Of a stretch of DNA of 41,780 bases, positions 14,291 through 23,807 are shown one piece after another. Made by a program: the position numbers and the translations under genes. The stretch is from Burkholderiaceae bacterium (GTDB taxonomy: Bacteria; Pseudomonadota; Gammaproteobacteria; Burkholderiales; Burkholderiaceae_C). The stretch lies in assembly GCA_017856435.1 (NCBI GenBank), contig JAFMFB010000021.1, positions 1-41,780 on the forward strand. Direction: 5' to 3'. Each line of letters begins with the position of its first letter. Positions within the stretch are counted from its first letter, which is position 1. The notes below the pieces were generated by a model. It saw only the letters and a list, made by a program, of their open reading frames with translations. It was not told the origin of the DNA and did not search any database.

Positions 14291-16402
14291 ATGCCTCCTT
14301 CTTATTCTCACGGCCTTAATCTGGCACAGCAGGACGCTGTCAACTTTCTCAGTGGCCCTTGTCTGGTACTCGCGGGTGCGGGCTCAGGCAAGACCAGAGT
14401 CATCACCCACAAAATTGCGCGACTCATCCAAGCCGGTCTCGCCCCTAAGCGCATTGCGGCCATCACGTTCACCAACAAAGCTGCCGCTGAAATGCGGGAA
14501 CGTGCCAAAGGTCTGATCGGGGCTTCAGCCAGAGAGGTCCGGATCTGCACCTTTCACGCTCTGGGTGTACATATGCTCAGGGAGAGCGGGCATGCCCTTG
14601 GACTGAAACCACAGTTTTCCATCCTGGATACCGATGATGTGACCAGCATTCTTAAAGATGCCGGTGGCACCACCGATGCAGCCACTGCTCGTCAATGGCA
14701 GTGGACCATCAGTCTCTGGAAAAACGTGGGGCTCAACGCCGCACAAGCTGAGGCACAAGCCAACAGTGACAACGACAGGGTGATTGCGCGGATCATGACG
14801 CGCTATGAGGAAAGGTTGGCCGCCTATCAAAGCGTCGATTTTGACGACCTGATCGGATTGCCGCTCAAATTATTGCGAGAGCATCCCCATGAGCGCAGCC
14901 GCTGGCAACAACTAATGGGTCATGTACTGGTGGATGAATACCAGGATACAAACGCCACTCAATACGAGCTTCTCAAGTTGCTCATGCCCGATAACCCTCA
15001 AGAGGCTCGCTTCACTGCCGTCGGTGACGACGATCAATCCATTTATGGCTGGCGTGGTGCCACACTGGAGAACCTGAAAAGGCTGCCGGTTGATTTTCCC
15101 AAGCTAAAAATCATCAAACTCGAACAAAACTACCGTTCCACCACTTCGATTCTGCAGGCAGCTAATCATGTCATAGGCCCCAATCCCAAGTTATTCCCCA
15201 AAAGCTTGTGGAGTGACCTAGGCGCCGGCGAGCCGGTTCGTATCATTGATGCTGACAATGAAGAGCATGAGGCCGAGCGGGTAGTCGCGCGCATCCAGAG
15301 TCTTCGGCTCAATTCACAGCATCAGGAGTTTCGTGACTTTGCCGTACTGTATCGGGCCAATCATCAAGCTCGGGCACTTGAACAGGCCCTGCGTAAAGCA
15401 CAAATTCCTTACAAGGTTTCTGGAGGCACCAGCTTTTTTGACCGAGCCGAAATTCGCGACTTGTGTGCCTGGTTACGTCTTTGGGTCAACAATGATGATG
15501 ACCCCGCCTTCCTGCGCGCTGTCACCACCCCCAAGCGAGGGATTGGTCACCAAACCCTGCAACAGCTTGGGACGTTTGCCAGTCGTTACAAGCTAAGCCT
15601 CTTTGAGGCGCTGTTTTCATCATCTTTGCCCTCAGTCCTGAACGCCCGTGCGCTGGGCAGCTTGCATGAATTTGGCCGCTATGTAAATGACCTGCAATAC
15701 AGGGCTCGCCACACTGAAGGTTCTGAGGCAGCGTTGAGCCTTCTTTTGGAATGGCTCAAGGATATTGGCTATGAAAAGTCACTTTACGACAACGAAGAGA
15801 ATAACAAGCTGGCCGCTGCGCGTTGGTCTAATGTCATGGACTTTTGTGAGTGGATGGCCGGGCGTTGTGGCGGACAAATAGATGATACGGCTGGCGTCAT
15901 ACTTGCCAGCGCCAAAAAGTCATTGTTGGAGGTGGCCCAGACCATTTCCCTGCTGTCCACCATCAACGAACAGGAACAAGACAAGAATCTGGTGACACTC
16001 TCGACTTTGCATGCCGCCAAGGGCTTGGAGTGGCCCCATGTTCATATGGTTGGCGTCACTGAGGGCATGCTTCCTTTCAGCATGGAAGACCGCTCCAATT
16101 CATTGGCTGACGACGATCGCGATGCCGAATCAACTACAAGCAACCTCCTTGAAAGACTTCAGGAAGAACGTCGTCTGATGTACGTTGGTATCACCCGCGC
16201 CCAGCACACACTGGCCGTGAGTTGGCCTAAACGTCGAAAAAAAGGGCGAGAAATGATTGCCGCACAACCCAGTCGGTTTATCGCCGAGATGTCGTTGGAT
16301 CAAAGCTCCACCAAGGAAGACCCAAGGGAAAAACTAAGGGCGCTTCGCGCCGAATTTGCGAAACGCTCACAAACCGCCACCAATTCGGCGGCCGACAGTT
16401 AA
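14291..16402 (+). CDS. rep: ATP-dependent DNA helicase Rep (UvrD/Rep family)
   Basis: A 703-residue superfamily 1A 3'-5' helicase. The Q-motif GLNLAQQDAV (8-17) is followed by Walker A AGAGSGKT (28-35), motif Ia with ITFTNKAAAEM, and DEYQDT (215-220). Motif III is GDDDQSIYGWRGA and motif IV EQNYRS. Motif V is in LSTLHAAKGLEW and motif VI in EERRLMYVGITRA. The opening block GPCLVLAGAGSGKTRVITHK matches Rep more closely than UvrD or PcrA, and the length (E. coli Rep 673) agrees. Rep clears proteins ahead of the replisome and works with PriC-type restart. It lies close to priA but is not in the same operon. Confidence 0.9.
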   Translation: MPPSYSHGLNLAQQDAVNFLSGPCLVLAGAGSGKTRVITHKIARLIQAGLAPKRIAAITFTNKAAAEMRERAKGLIGASAREVRICTFHALGVHMLRESGHALGLKPQFSILDTDDVTSILKDAGGTTDAATARQWQWTISLWKNVGLNAAQAEAQANSDNDRVIARIMTRYEERLAAYQSVDFDDLIGLPLKLLREHPHERSRWQQLMGHVLVDEYQDTNATQYELLKLLMPDNPQEARFTAVGDDDQSIYGWRGATLENLKRLPVDFPKLKIIKLEQNYRSTTSILQAANHVIGPNPKLFPKSLWSDLGAGEPVRIIDADNEEHEAERVVARIQSLRLNSQHQEFRDFAVLYRANHQARALEQALRKAQIPYKVSGGTSFFDRAEIRDLCAWLRLWVNNDDDPAFLRAVTTPKRGIGHQTLQQLGTFASRYKLSLFEALFSSSLPSVLNARALGSLHEFGRYVNDLQYRARHTEGSEAALSLLLEWLKDIGYEKSLYDNEENNKLAAARWSNVMDFCEWMAGRCGGQIDDTAGVILASAKKSLLEVAQTISLLSTINEQEQDKNLVTLSTLHAAKGLEWPHVHMVGVTEGMLPFSMEDRSNSLADDDRDAESTTSNLLERLQEERRLMYVGITRAQHTLAVSWPKRRKKGREMIAAQPSRFIAEMSLDQSSTKEDPREKLRALRAEFAKRSQTATNSAADS

Positions 16403-16454
16403 AGCCAAAGCCACCCCAAAATACTTTGATGGATTAGCCTCATCGAAGGGGGCC

Positions 16455-16850
16455 TCAGGCTTTTTTGGCAGCTTCTTCCTTGAAAATCTGTTGCGCAGCC
16501 TTGAAAGCATCCAGGGCTGCGGGTGCGCCGCAGTAGACACCACAATGCAGAAATATTTCTCGCATTTCGTCTTTGGTCACCCCATTATTGATTGCCCCCC
16601 GGATATGAAGCTTGAGTTCATTGGACCGGTTCAAGGCTACCAGCATGGCCAAGTTGAGCATGCTGCGTGTTTTCAAAGTCAGGCCCTCTCGCACCCACGA
16701 AAAACCCCACGCATGCTCGGTCAGATACTGCTGCAACGGCTCCATAAAGTCATCGCCATCCGCATTGGCCAATGACGCATTGACATACTCTTCACCCAAT
16801 ACTTTTTTTCGTACGGCCAATCCGGCCTTGAATGCTGCATTCTCGTCCAT
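16455..16850 (-). CDS. carboxymuconolactone decarboxylase family protein
   Basis: A 131-residue all-helical protein of the CMD/AhpD-like fold, the length of PcaC-type gamma-carboxymuconolactone decarboxylase (about 130). The family core is visible as LHIRGAINNGVTKDEMREIF followed by LHCGVYCGAPAALDAF, with H82, E95 and H102 in the usual positions. Two cysteines (C103, C107) sit in the helix, but not as the CxxC of AhpD peroxidases. PcaC catalyses a step of the protocatechuate branch, yet no other pca gene is present, so the substrate may differ. It is the last gene of a minus-strand set with the HpaI aldolase (38 nt upstream) and the dehydratase. Confidence 0.85.
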   Translation of the reverse strand: MDENAAFKAGLAVRKKVLGEEYVNASLANADGDDFMEPLQQYLTEHAWGFSWVREGLTLKTRSMLNLAMLVALNRSNELKLHIRGAINNGVTKDEMREIFLHCGVYCGAPAALDAFKAAQQIFKEEAAKKA

Positions 16851-16888
16851 GGTTATCCTTGAAGTTTCAACTAGAGGGTTCGACCAAC

Positions 16889-17650
16889 TTACCTGTACTT
16901 GGCCAACAACTGCTCAACGCCGCGCGCCAACACGCCCACGTCAGCGCCCACAGCAGTGAAGTTACAACCAGCGGCCATATAGCGTCGTACTTCTGCTTCA
17001 GCCGAAGTCAAGACGCCAGCCGCTTTACCCGCCTTGCGAATTCTGCGGATGGCATCTTCGATCATGGGGACAACCGCCGGGTTACCCGTTTCACCGGTAT
17101 AGCCCAGAGAGGCATGCAAATCGGCAGGCCCGATAAACACGCCGTCAACGCCCTCAATAGCGCAGATGGCTTCAATATTGTCAACAGCCTCTTTGGTTTC
17201 CACCTGCACTAAAACACAGAGCTCCTCATGAGCCCGCTTTGCGTAGCCCTGGATTCGACCAAACCGGGTTGCACGGGTCGTACCCGCTACCCCACGAATG
17301 CCTAGAGGCGGATACCTTGTCGCGGCCACTGCTGCGCTGGCCTCTTGGGCGTTCTGCACAAAAGGAATTAGCAATGATTGGGCTCCCGCATCCAGATAGC
17401 GTTTGATGAGAACCGCATCATTCCAGGCCACCCGCACGATCGGGTGGGAGTCATAAGGTGCGCAAGCCTGAAGCTGGGACAACACCGACTCCAGGTCGTT
17501 GGGTGAATGTTCGGTATCCAGCAAGATCCAGTCAAAGCCGGCGCCGGCAATTACCTCCACCGTGTAGTTTGATGACAGGCTGGACCAAAGTCCGATCTGT
17601 TGCTTGCCCGCGGCGATGGCATGCTTGAAATGATTGCGCGGTAGTTCCAT
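16889..17650 (-). CDS. HpcH/HpaI family aldolase
   Basis: A 253-residue class II metal-dependent pyruvate aldolase of the HpaI/GarL/RhmA family, normal length. Seen motifs are DTEHSPND (H48, catalytic base position), VRVAWND (R73), LIPFVQNAQEA, QVETKEA (metal ligand E151) and GPADLHASLG (metal ligand D177). Family members cleave 2-keto-3-deoxy acids or 4-hydroxy-2-oxo acids into pyruvate or oxaloacetate acceptors plus an aldehyde. The dehydratase encoded 119 nt upstream would make a 2-keto-3-deoxy aldonate, so the pair fits non-phosphorylated sugar-acid breakdown (inference). The specific sugar cannot be read from sequence. Confidence 0.88.
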   Translation of the reverse strand: MELPRNHFKHAIAAGKQQIGLWSSLSSNYTVEVIAGAGFDWILLDTEHSPNDLESVLSQLQACAPYDSHPIVRVAWNDAVLIKRYLDAGAQSLLIPFVQNAQEASAAVAATRYPPLGIRGVAGTTRATRFGRIQGYAKRAHEELCVLVQVETKEAVDNIEAICAIEGVDGVFIGPADLHASLGYTGETGNPAVVPMIEDAIRRIRKAGKAAGVLTSAEAEVRRYMAAGCNFTAVGADVGVLARGVEQLLAKYR

Positions 17651-17769
17651 CTGTAAAGCTCCTTGTTAAACGGTTTTTAGTGTGTTGAGATTTTCGAGGT
17701 ATCCTGGCCAGGCTGAAGTTTCAGGTTGGCTTAAAGGCACATGGGGCAAGCCTCAGTCGCGGGCCTGGT

Positions 17770-19497
17770 TCAATGAATTTCAGGCTCGGCAGTGGGTGCG
17801 GTTCCTTCAAGGAAGTCGAAGTCACAACCCTCACTGGCCTGTTTGATATGACGGGAGAAAATAACCCCATACCCGCGCTCGAACCTGGGGGGCGGCGCGC
17901 GCCATTCAGATTTGCGCTTGCGTAACTCCTCATCACTGATCAGCAGGTTGATGCTTCGATTCTTAGCATCCAATTCGATCAGGTCCCCGTTGCGAACAAA
18001 TGCCAAGGGGCCGCCCACAAAGGATTCGGGGGTGACATGAAGCACACAGGTACCGTAGCTGGTACCGCTCATGCGCGCATCTGACACACGAACCATATCT
18101 CGCACCCCCTGCTTGACCAGTTTCTTTGGAACCGGCAGCATGCCCCACTCTGGCATACCTGGCCCACCCTGCGGGCCGCCATTTTTCAGGACAAGGACAC
18201 AGTTGGAATCCACATCCAGGTCGTCACTGTCAATGCGAGCGGCCATGTCGTTGTAGTCTTCAAAGACAACGGCTCGCCCTTTATGTTGCAGCAGCTCCGG
18301 CGTGGCGGCACTGACCTTGATCACCGCGCCCTCGGGGGCCAGATTGCCTTTCAGAACAATTATTCCGCCCACCCCCTTTAGCGGGTTGTTGCGACGGCGG
18401 ATCACATCATCGTTATAGATTTCCGCCCCTTCCAGATTCTCACCCAATGTCTTGCCATTGACCGTACGACAGCTCAGGTCAAGCAGGTCTTTGACCTCCC
18501 CAAGCAATGCGCGTAACCCACCAGCGTAATAAAAGTCCTCCATCAGATACTGCTTGCCAGATGGGCGAATGTTGGCCAGAACAGGCGTTTTCGATGAAAT
18601 TTCGTTGTAGCGCTCTATGGGCAGATGGACGCCAGCACGTCCAGCCATGGCCACCAGATGAATGATGGCGTTGGTCGAGCCCCCCATTGTCATCAGAGTG
18701 ACGATGGCATTGTCAAATGAACTTGGCTTGATGATGTCAGAGGGCTTGAGGTCTTCCCAGACCATTTCAACAATACGCTTGCCTGTGAGAGTGGCCATCT
18801 TGGCGTGATTGGAATCAGGGGCCGGAATGCAGGATGCCCCTGGCAAAGTAAAGCCCAGCGACTCGGCCAGAGACATCATGGTCGCGGCGGTTCCCATGGT
18901 CATGCAAGTCCCTGGCGACCTGGCAATGCCATCCTCAATTTCCTGCCAGTCTTTCTCGTTGATCTTGCCCGCACGTAACTCATCCCAATATTTCCAGGTG
19001 TCAGAACCTGAACCCAGCGTCTGACCCCGCCAGCGGCCATTGAGCATTGGGCCAGCAGGCATGTAGATGGTAGGCAGGTTCATACTGAAGGCCCCCATCA
19101 GCAGGGCAGGCGTCGTCTTGTCACAGCCGCCCATCAGTACCACACCGTCAATAGGATGGGAGCGCAATAATTCTTCAGCTTCCATCGCCAGAAAATTACG
19201 GTACAACATCGTGGTCGGCTTTTGCATCGGCTCTGACAATGACATGGCAGGTAGTTCAACTGGAAAGCCGCCCGACTGCCATATTCCACGTTTAACCTCC
19301 TCAACCCGGACTTTGAAGTGGGTATGGCAGGGGTTGATATCGCTCCAGGTATTGATGATGGCGATGACAGGCTTGCCCGCGTAATCATCACGGGTAAAGC
19401 CCATCTGAGCAGTCCGGGAGCGGTGACCAAATGAGCGCAAATCCTTTACGCCATACCACCGATGGCTTCTCAACGCTTCTGGCTTTTTACGACTCAT
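17770..19497 (-). CDS. IlvD/Edd family dehydratase, L-arabinonate dehydratase-like
   Basis: A 575-residue iron-sulfur dehydratase of the IlvD/Edd family. Three cysteines in the [2Fe-2S] ligand positions are visible: NPCH (C57), MGGCDKT (C125) and [11 protein letters not shown] (C198). The opening [20 protein letters not shown] is typical of the aldonate (L-arabinonate/D-xylonate) branch rather than dihydroxy-acid dehydratase. The product would be a 2-keto-3-deoxy acid, matching the aldolase downstream. ATG 19497 was chosen because GGAG lies 6 nt upstream; the open frame continues to a TTG at 19512. Divergent to the Bug-protein gene, with a 248-nt shared control region. Confidence 0.88.
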   Translation of the reverse strand: MSRKKPEALRSHRWYGVKDLRSFGHRSRTAQMGFTRDDYAGKPVIAIINTWSDINPCHTHFKVRVEEVKRGIWQSGGFPVELPAMSLSEPMQKPTTMLYRNFLAMEAEELLRSHPIDGVVLMGGCDKTTPALLMGAFSMNLPTIYMPAGPMLNGRWRGQTLGSGSDTWKYWDELRAGKINEKDWQEIEDGIARSPGTCMTMGTAATMMSLAESLGFTLPGASCIPAPDSNHAKMATLTGKRIVEMVWEDLKPSDIIKPSSFDNAIVTLMTMGGSTNAIIHLVAMAGRAGVHLPIERYNEISSKTPVLANIRPSGKQYLMEDFYYAGGLRALLGEVKDLLDLSCRTVNGKTLGENLEGAEIYNDDVIRRRNNPLKGVGGIIVLKGNLAPEGAVIKVSAATPELLQHKGRAVVFEDYNDMAARIDSDDLDVDSNCVLVLKNGGPQGGPGMPEWGMLPVPKKLVKQGVRDMVRVSDARMSGTSYGTCVLHVTPESFVGGPLAFVRNGDLIELDAKNRSINLLISDEELRKRKSEWRAPPPRFERGYGVIFSRHIKQASEGCDFDFLEGTAPTAEPEIH

Positions 19498-19639
19498 GCA
19501 ACTCTCCAACAACAGGGCAGAACTATTAGTCTGGCGCGGGGCGGTTTTAATTTGAAACGGAGCGTAATCGTACTATGAATGACTGCGCAGACTGTCCATC
19601 GGCCACGCCTCTTTTGCTAGTCCCTCGCAGTGCCCAGTT

Positions 19640-19667
19640 TTCACCGTCCATCCTGGTCTGATATAAA
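19640..19667 (+). promoter_or_regulatory. candidate promoter for the Bug-protein gene
   Basis: TTCACC (19640-19645) and TATAAA (19662-19667), 16 bp apart, lie about 80 nt upstream of the ATG at 19746 in the divergent gap. The -10 match is good and the -35 moderate. I found no convincing counterpart for the minus-strand dehydratase in the same gap. Confidence 0.35.
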
Positions 19668-19745
19668 GATTGAACTGAACTTATTGCTTTCTATTGCTCA
19701 ATCGTTCATGACATCACCAACTAGTGCACACCCCAAGGAGACAAT

Positions 19746-20810
19746 ATGAAGTGGAACCAAAATACTAGACACGGCAACGTCCAAGCATCTGATGGCGACC
19801 CGATGCCCCCTGATCAGGCGACAAGCAGCTGCGAATTCGATCGCCGCAGCATCCTAGCCCTAGGCGCTGGCGCTCTGCTGACTGGTCTTACGCCTGCTGC
19901 AAATGCCCAAGACAAATGGCCCTCCCATACGATCACTATTGTGGTTCCCTTTACACCTGGCACCAGTATGGATGTCTTGGCACGCAAGATTGGGCCTGTA
20001 CTGTCTAATTCGTTGGGGCAGCCCGTGATCATCGACAATCGCGCCGGCGCCAGCGGCAATATTGGCAGCAAGCATGTGGCAACTGCACCTGCAGATGGCT
20101 ATACCTTGATGATGACGGTGAGCACTCTGGTGATGAACCCCCACGTGCAGAAAAATGTCCCCTATGACGTCATCCGAAGCTTTGCGCCAATCGGGCGCGT
20201 GGCCGTTGGTTCATTGGTGCTGGCTGTACATCCATCTTTTCCAGCCAAGACTTTGGAAGAGGGTATCAAACAGTTGGGCGCCAAACCAGATGCGTTTACC
20301 TATGCCTCGCCAGGCAATGGCACCCCCCAACATCTGGCCATGGAGCTTTTCAAGCAGAACGCCAAGGTCAACATTCGCCATATTCCCTACAAGGGCTCAG
20401 CCGGGGCCGTCACCGACCTGCTCAGCGGTCATGTCAACGCCATGATCCTTCCCGCCAATATGGCATTGCCACACAAAAACTCTGGCAAGCTCAGGGTTCT
20501 GGCTACCCTCACCGGTAAGCGGCTCCCGGTAATGCCGGATGTGCCAACTTTCTCTGAACAGGGTGTACAGAACAACGATGTTGACTTATGGTTTGCGTTG
20601 ATGGCCCCGGCCAACACCCCACCCGCCATCGTTTCAAGGCTTCACACTGAGGTAGGCAAAGCGCTGACTATTCCCGAAATAAATTCTTCCTTGGACAAAA
20701 TCGGCCTGACTGTCAGCCTGAGTACTCCCAACGAACTGGCCAAGCTAATCGCTGACGAAAATACACGCTGGGCCAATGTTGTCAAGGCGGCTGGCATTAC
20801 AGCTGACTGA
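19746..20810 (+). CDS. Bug family tripartite tricarboxylate transporter substrate-binding protein
   Basis: A 354-residue periplasmic solute-binding protein. The start ATG has a strong AAGGAG six bases upstream. About 31 polar residues precede a twin-arginine-like signal (FDRRSILALGAGALLTG then ANA), an unusually long n-region. The mature protein begins near KWPSHTITIVVPFTPGTSMD and shows the family blocks VIIDNRAGASGNIGS, ADGYTLMM, IPYKGSAGAVTDLLSGHV and MPDVPTFSEQG. Family knowledge: Bug proteins bind carboxylates and are hugely expanded in Burkholderiales, often without adjacent TctA/TctB membrane genes, as here. The neighbours suggest an aromatic or sugar-acid ligand; that is inference. 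The next gene starts 14 nt later. Confidence 0.9.
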   Translation: MKWNQNTRHGNVQASDGDPMPPDQATSSCEFDRRSILALGAGALLTGLTPAANAQDKWPSHTITIVVPFTPGTSMDVLARKIGPVLSNSLGQPVIIDNRAGASGNIGSKHVATAPADGYTLMMTVSTLVMNPHVQKNVPYDVIRSFAPIGRVAVGSLVLAVHPSFPAKTLEEGIKQLGAKPDAFTYASPGNGTPQHLAMELFKQNAKVNIRHIPYKGSAGAVTDLLSGHVNAMILPANMALPHKNSGKLRVLATLTGKRLPVMPDVPTFSEQGVQNNDVDLWFALMAPANTPPAIVSRLHTEVGKALTIPEINSSLDKIGLTVSLSTPNELAKLIADENTRWANVVKAAGITAD

Positions 20811-20824
20811 TTCTTCCCCTGGCC

Positions 20825-22033
20825 TTGGACAAGCACACACGAATCATCATCGCTGGCGCAGGCATAGGTGGCCTGGTAGCGGCCGCCTGCCTGCTCCAGC
20901 GTGGATTTCGCGTGCAAGTGCTTGAACAAGCCTCTGAGCTATCGGAGATTGGGGCCGGTGTTCAGTCCAGCGCCAACGCGGTCAAAGTGCTCTACAGCCT
21001 TGGTTTGGGAAAGGAGCTCGAACTAACTGCGGTGCGCCCGCAAAGTTTTCAGTTCCGTCGTTATGACACTGGCGAAATGTTGCACAGCATTTCTCTGGGT
21101 GATGAACACCAGCGACGGCATGGCGCTCCTTATTTCCATATTCACCGCGCTGACTTGCATGCGTTACTGGTGCGAACTGTCAATCAACTATCGTCTGATG
21201 CCATCAGACTCAATGCCAGGGGCGTTGGATTTGAAGAATCCAAGGAGGGCGTTACCCTCTTGCTCTCAGATGGGCGTCGCATTCCGGGAGACGTTTTGAT
21301 CGGCGCTGACGGCATCAAATCTGCTATCCGTTCCCAGATACTGGGTGAAACACCTGCGACCTATACGGGTGATGTGGCCTGGCGTGCAGTTGTGCCGGTT
21401 GAACGTCTGCCGTCTGACATCATGGAGACTGTTTCAACGGTATGGTGCGGCCCTAAGAAACACGCCGTCATGTACTACTTGCGTGCCCGCAAATTGATGA
21501 ACTTTGTTGGCTTGGTCGAGCACGATTTGCCTGAAACCGAGTCATGGACCCAGAAGCGCCCCTGGACTGATTTGAAGGCAGTGTTCGAGGGTTGGCATCC
21601 GACCATCCAGACGGTCATCGACGCGATTGACAAGGAAGGTTGCTACCGCTACGCCCTCAACGACCGTGCACCGGTATCGCGCTGGAGCACCGAGAGGGTC
21701 ACCCTGCTGGGTGATGCCGCCCACCCCACCCTGCCCTATCTGGCCTCGGGCGCAGCCATGGCTATTGAGGATGGCGCTGTCCTGGCTCGCTGCCTCGATG
21801 AGTTTGACAACCCGGCTGAAGCACTTGGTATTTATCAGTCGATGCGCCTTGACCGCACGGCACGGGTTGTGCGTGAATCCGCTGCCAACCGCACTCTTTA
21901 CAGAATTGAGGACGAGGAGGTCATGCGCAAGGCCTTTCACGACAAAAACATGAACAAGTCCCGTTCCGAATGGCTCTATGCCTACGACCCGTTGACAGTA
22001 CCGCTCAAGCCAGCAACAACGGCAACCATATGA
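20825..22033 (+). CDS. FAD-dependent aromatic-ring monooxygenase (salicylate/3-hydroxybenzoate hydroxylase-like)
   Basis: A 402-residue single-component flavoprotein hydroxylase. Visible motifs are the dinucleotide-binding GAGIGG (11-16), the DG motif in LIGADGIKS (162-163) and the second FAD motif GDAAHPTLPYLASGA (from 296). HIHRADLHALL is characteristic of the group containing salicylate 1-hydroxylase and 3-hydroxybenzoate 6-hydroxylase. These use NAD(P)H and O2 to hydroxylate phenolic acids; the exact substrate is open. The start is a TTG at 20825, since no ATG occurs before the Rossmann strand; no clear ribosome-binding site is seen. It is probably co-transcribed with the Bug gene. Confidence 0.87.
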   Translation: MDKHTRIIIAGAGIGGLVAAACLLQRGFRVQVLEQASELSEIGAGVQSSANAVKVLYSLGLGKELELTAVRPQSFQFRRYDTGEMLHSISLGDEHQRRHGAPYFHIHRADLHALLVRTVNQLSSDAIRLNARGVGFEESKEGVTLLLSDGRRIPGDVLIGADGIKSAIRSQILGETPATYTGDVAWRAVVPVERLPSDIMETVSTVWCGPKKHAVMYYLRARKLMNFVGLVEHDLPETESWTQKRPWTDLKAVFEGWHPTIQTVIDAIDKEGCYRYALNDRAPVSRWSTERVTLLGDAAHPTLPYLASGAAMAIEDGAVLARCLDEFDNPAEALGIYQSMRLDRTARVVRESAANRTLYRIEDEEVMRKAFHDKNMNKSRSEWLYAYDPLTVPLKPATTATI

Positions 22034-22060
22034 TCTAACAAGTTTGGTTTGAAATAGAAA

Positions 22061-22080
22061 CGCCCACTGATTAGTGGGCG
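22061..22080 (-). terminator. hairpin terminator at the end of the ribosomal/tRNA unit
   Basis: A perfect 8-bp inverted repeat CGCCCACT / AGTGGGCG with a 4-nt loop lies 30 nt beyond the tRNA 3' end. On the minus strand it is followed by a T-rich run (TTTCTATTT), so it most likely ends the alpha-operon/tRNA transcript. It could also slow plus-strand transcription from the monooxygenase gene, where no T-run follows. Confidence 0.65.
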
Positions 22081-22109
22081 CTTACTGAAGCAAAAAACTG
22101 CTTGATGAT

Positions 22110-22186
<77 letters not shown>

Positions 22187-22204
22187 GCAGACTTGAATTA
22201 TAAC

Positions 22205-22603
22205 TTACTCTGGCTTGCTCTCGGCAGAGGAGGGCTCGGTTTCAGCGGGACGGTCGACCAATTCAACCAGGGCCATGGGTGCGTTGTCACCAACACGGAA
22301 CCCCATTTTCAGAATGCGTGTATAGCCACCCGGACGGGCCTTGAAGCGGGGGCCCAGTTCATCAAACAATTTGGAGACGCTGTCGCGATCACGCAGACGG
22401 TTGAAGGCGAGGCGACGGTTGGCCAGCGTTGGCTCCTTGGCCAGGGTGATCATGGGTTCAACCACACGACGCAGCTCCTTCGCCTTGGGCAGCGTGGTCT
22501 TGATGGCCTCATGCTCAATAAGCGAGTTCATCATGTTGCGCAACATGGCGAGGCGGTGCTCGCTGGTGCGGTTCAATTTACGGAGTCCATATCCGTGGCG
22601 CAT
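22205..22603 (-). CDS. rplQ: 50S ribosomal protein L17
   Basis: 132 residues beginning [20 protein letters not shown], the conserved L17 opening. The body contains [20 protein letters not shown] and the LFDELGPRF and GGYTRILK blocks. The acidic C-terminal tail ([12 protein letters not shown]) is variable in the family. L17 lines the peptide exit tunnel. It is the last protein gene of the alpha operon. AAAGGAAA lies a few bases before the ATG. An 85-nt spacer with a 7-bp hairpin separates it from rpoA. Confidence 0.97.
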   Translation of the reverse strand: MRHGYGLRKLNRTSEHRLAMLRNMMNSLIEHEAIKTTLPKAKELRRVVEPMITLAKEPTLANRRLAFNRLRDRDSVSKLFDELGPRFKARPGGYTRILKMGFRVGDNAPMALVELVDRPAETEPSSAESKPE

Positions 22604-22662
22604 GGTGCTTTCCTTTCGTTATCAATAGCAGGTAGCCGTATCAGGTACTACCCGTTGCACAT

Positions 22663-22679
22663 GAAGCCCATCGGGCTTC
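22663..22679 (-). repeat. intercistronic hairpin between rpoA and rplQ
   Basis: GAAGCCC / GGGCTTC form a perfect 7-bp stem with a 3-nt loop, 9 nt after the rpoA stop codon. No T-run follows on the minus strand, so it is more likely an mRNA-stability or processing element than a terminator. Confidence 0.45.
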
Positions 22680-22688
22680 CAAAACATA

Positions 22689-23678
22689 TCAACGCTTATC
22701 GAGCGTTGCAGGCGGCCAGTTTTCCAACTTCATGCCCAGAGTCAGTCCGCGTGAAGCAAGAACTTCCTTGATTTCATTGAGAGATTTACGTCCCAAATTA
22801 GGTGTCTTGAGCAACTCGTTTTCTGTTCTCTGGATCAGGTCGCCAATGTAATAAATATTTTCCGCCTTCAGACAATTGGCTGAACGCACAGTGAGCTCCA
22901 GCTCATCAACCGGGCGCAGCAGGATCGGATCGAACTGCGCGCCGCCACGGGGTGAAGAGGTATCAAACGCAGCCAGCTCACCGCCCTCGAGCTGAGCAAA
23001 AACGGCCAACTGCTCGACCAGGATACGGGCCGACGCACGCACCGCGTCCTCGGCTGCAATGGCACCATTGGTTTCAATTTCCATCACCAGTTTGTCAAGA
23101 TCGGTCCGCTGCTCGACACGAGCGCTTTCAACGGTATAGCTGACGCGCTTGACCGGTGAGAAAGAGGCGTCCAGAACGATCCGCCCAATACTCTTGCTGG
23201 GTTCATCACCAAAACGACGCACATTGCCCGGCACATAGCCACGGCCCTTTTCGACCTTGATCTGCATGTCAAGCTTGCCACCGACGGAAAGATTGGCGAT
23301 CAAATGCCCAGGGTTGATGATCTCTACATCGTGCGGGGTCTGAATATCAGCAGCAGTCACTTGCCCTTCGCCTTCCTTGCGAAGACTCAGCGTGACTTCA
23401 TCACGGTTTTGCAATTTGAAAACGACCCCCTTGAGGTTGAGCAGGATATTGACCACATCCTCTTGCACCCCATCAATGGAGGAGTACTCGTGCAGCACAC
23501 CGGCAATAGTGACCTCAGTGGCCGCATAACCAGGCATCGAGGAAAGCAGAACCCGGCGCAAAGCATTGCCCAAGGTATGGCCATAGCCACGCTCAAAGGG
23601 CTCCAAGGTAACTTCGGCACGATTGGGGCCGAGTTGTTCAACATTGATGGCTTTGGGTTTTAGCAGACTTGTTTGCAT
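22689..23678 (-). CDS. rpoA: DNA-directed RNA polymerase alpha subunit
   Basis: 329 residues, the length of E. coli alpha (329). The N-terminal assembly domain (1-235) has [20 protein letters not shown] and [11 protein letters not shown]. The C-terminal domain (about 250-320) carries [18 protein letters not shown] and [17 protein letters not shown], the helix-hairpin-helix surface that contacts UP elements and activators. The cysteine in SANCLK is also conserved. It is the penultimate protein gene of the alpha operon. A 129-nt structured gap precedes it. Confidence 0.98.
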   Translation of the reverse strand: MQTSLLKPKAINVEQLGPNRAEVTLEPFERGYGHTLGNALRRVLLSSMPGYAATEVTIAGVLHEYSSIDGVQEDVVNILLNLKGVVFKLQNRDEVTLSLRKEGEGQVTAADIQTPHDVEIINPGHLIANLSVGGKLDMQIKVEKGRGYVPGNVRRFGDEPSKSIGRIVLDASFSPVKRVSYTVESARVEQRTDLDKLVMEIETNGAIAAEDAVRASARILVEQLAVFAQLEGGELAAFDTSSPRGGAQFDPILLRPVDELELTVRSANCLKAENIYYIGDLIQRTENELLKTPNLGRKSLNEIKEVLASRGLTLGMKLENWPPATLDKR

Positions 23679-23807
23679 GAATACTTCCTGACAATACCCC
23701 CGGCTCGTTACACCGGTAAGGCTGGTGAAGTGCCTAACCGGAATGCCTCCCGGTCAGGAACGGAAATCCAGTGAAACCGGCAAAAGATGCCGATTCCACA
23801 TCCTTGT
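23679..23807 (-). other. structured intercistronic leader before rpoA
   Basis: This 129-nt gap is long for the operon. TTCCTGAC (23685-23692) and GTCAGGAA (23753-23760) are perfect inverted repeats that would close a 60-nt domain just upstream of the rpoA ribosome-binding region. Smaller CCGG-containing complementary segments lie inside. The fold could affect rpoA translation or RNA stability; this is inference from base pairing only. Confidence 0.35.

Noticed and set aside
16434-16465. Possible rep terminator with a T-run after AGCCT...AGGCT
   Set aside because: The T-run encodes the last Lys codons of the carboxymuconolactone decarboxylase-like gene on the other strand, and the stem is only 5 bp with a long loop.
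22193-22771. A 192-codon plus-strand frame over the tRNA, rplQ and the end of rpoA
   Set aside because: It crosses a tRNA gene and two certain genes in antisense; no family features.
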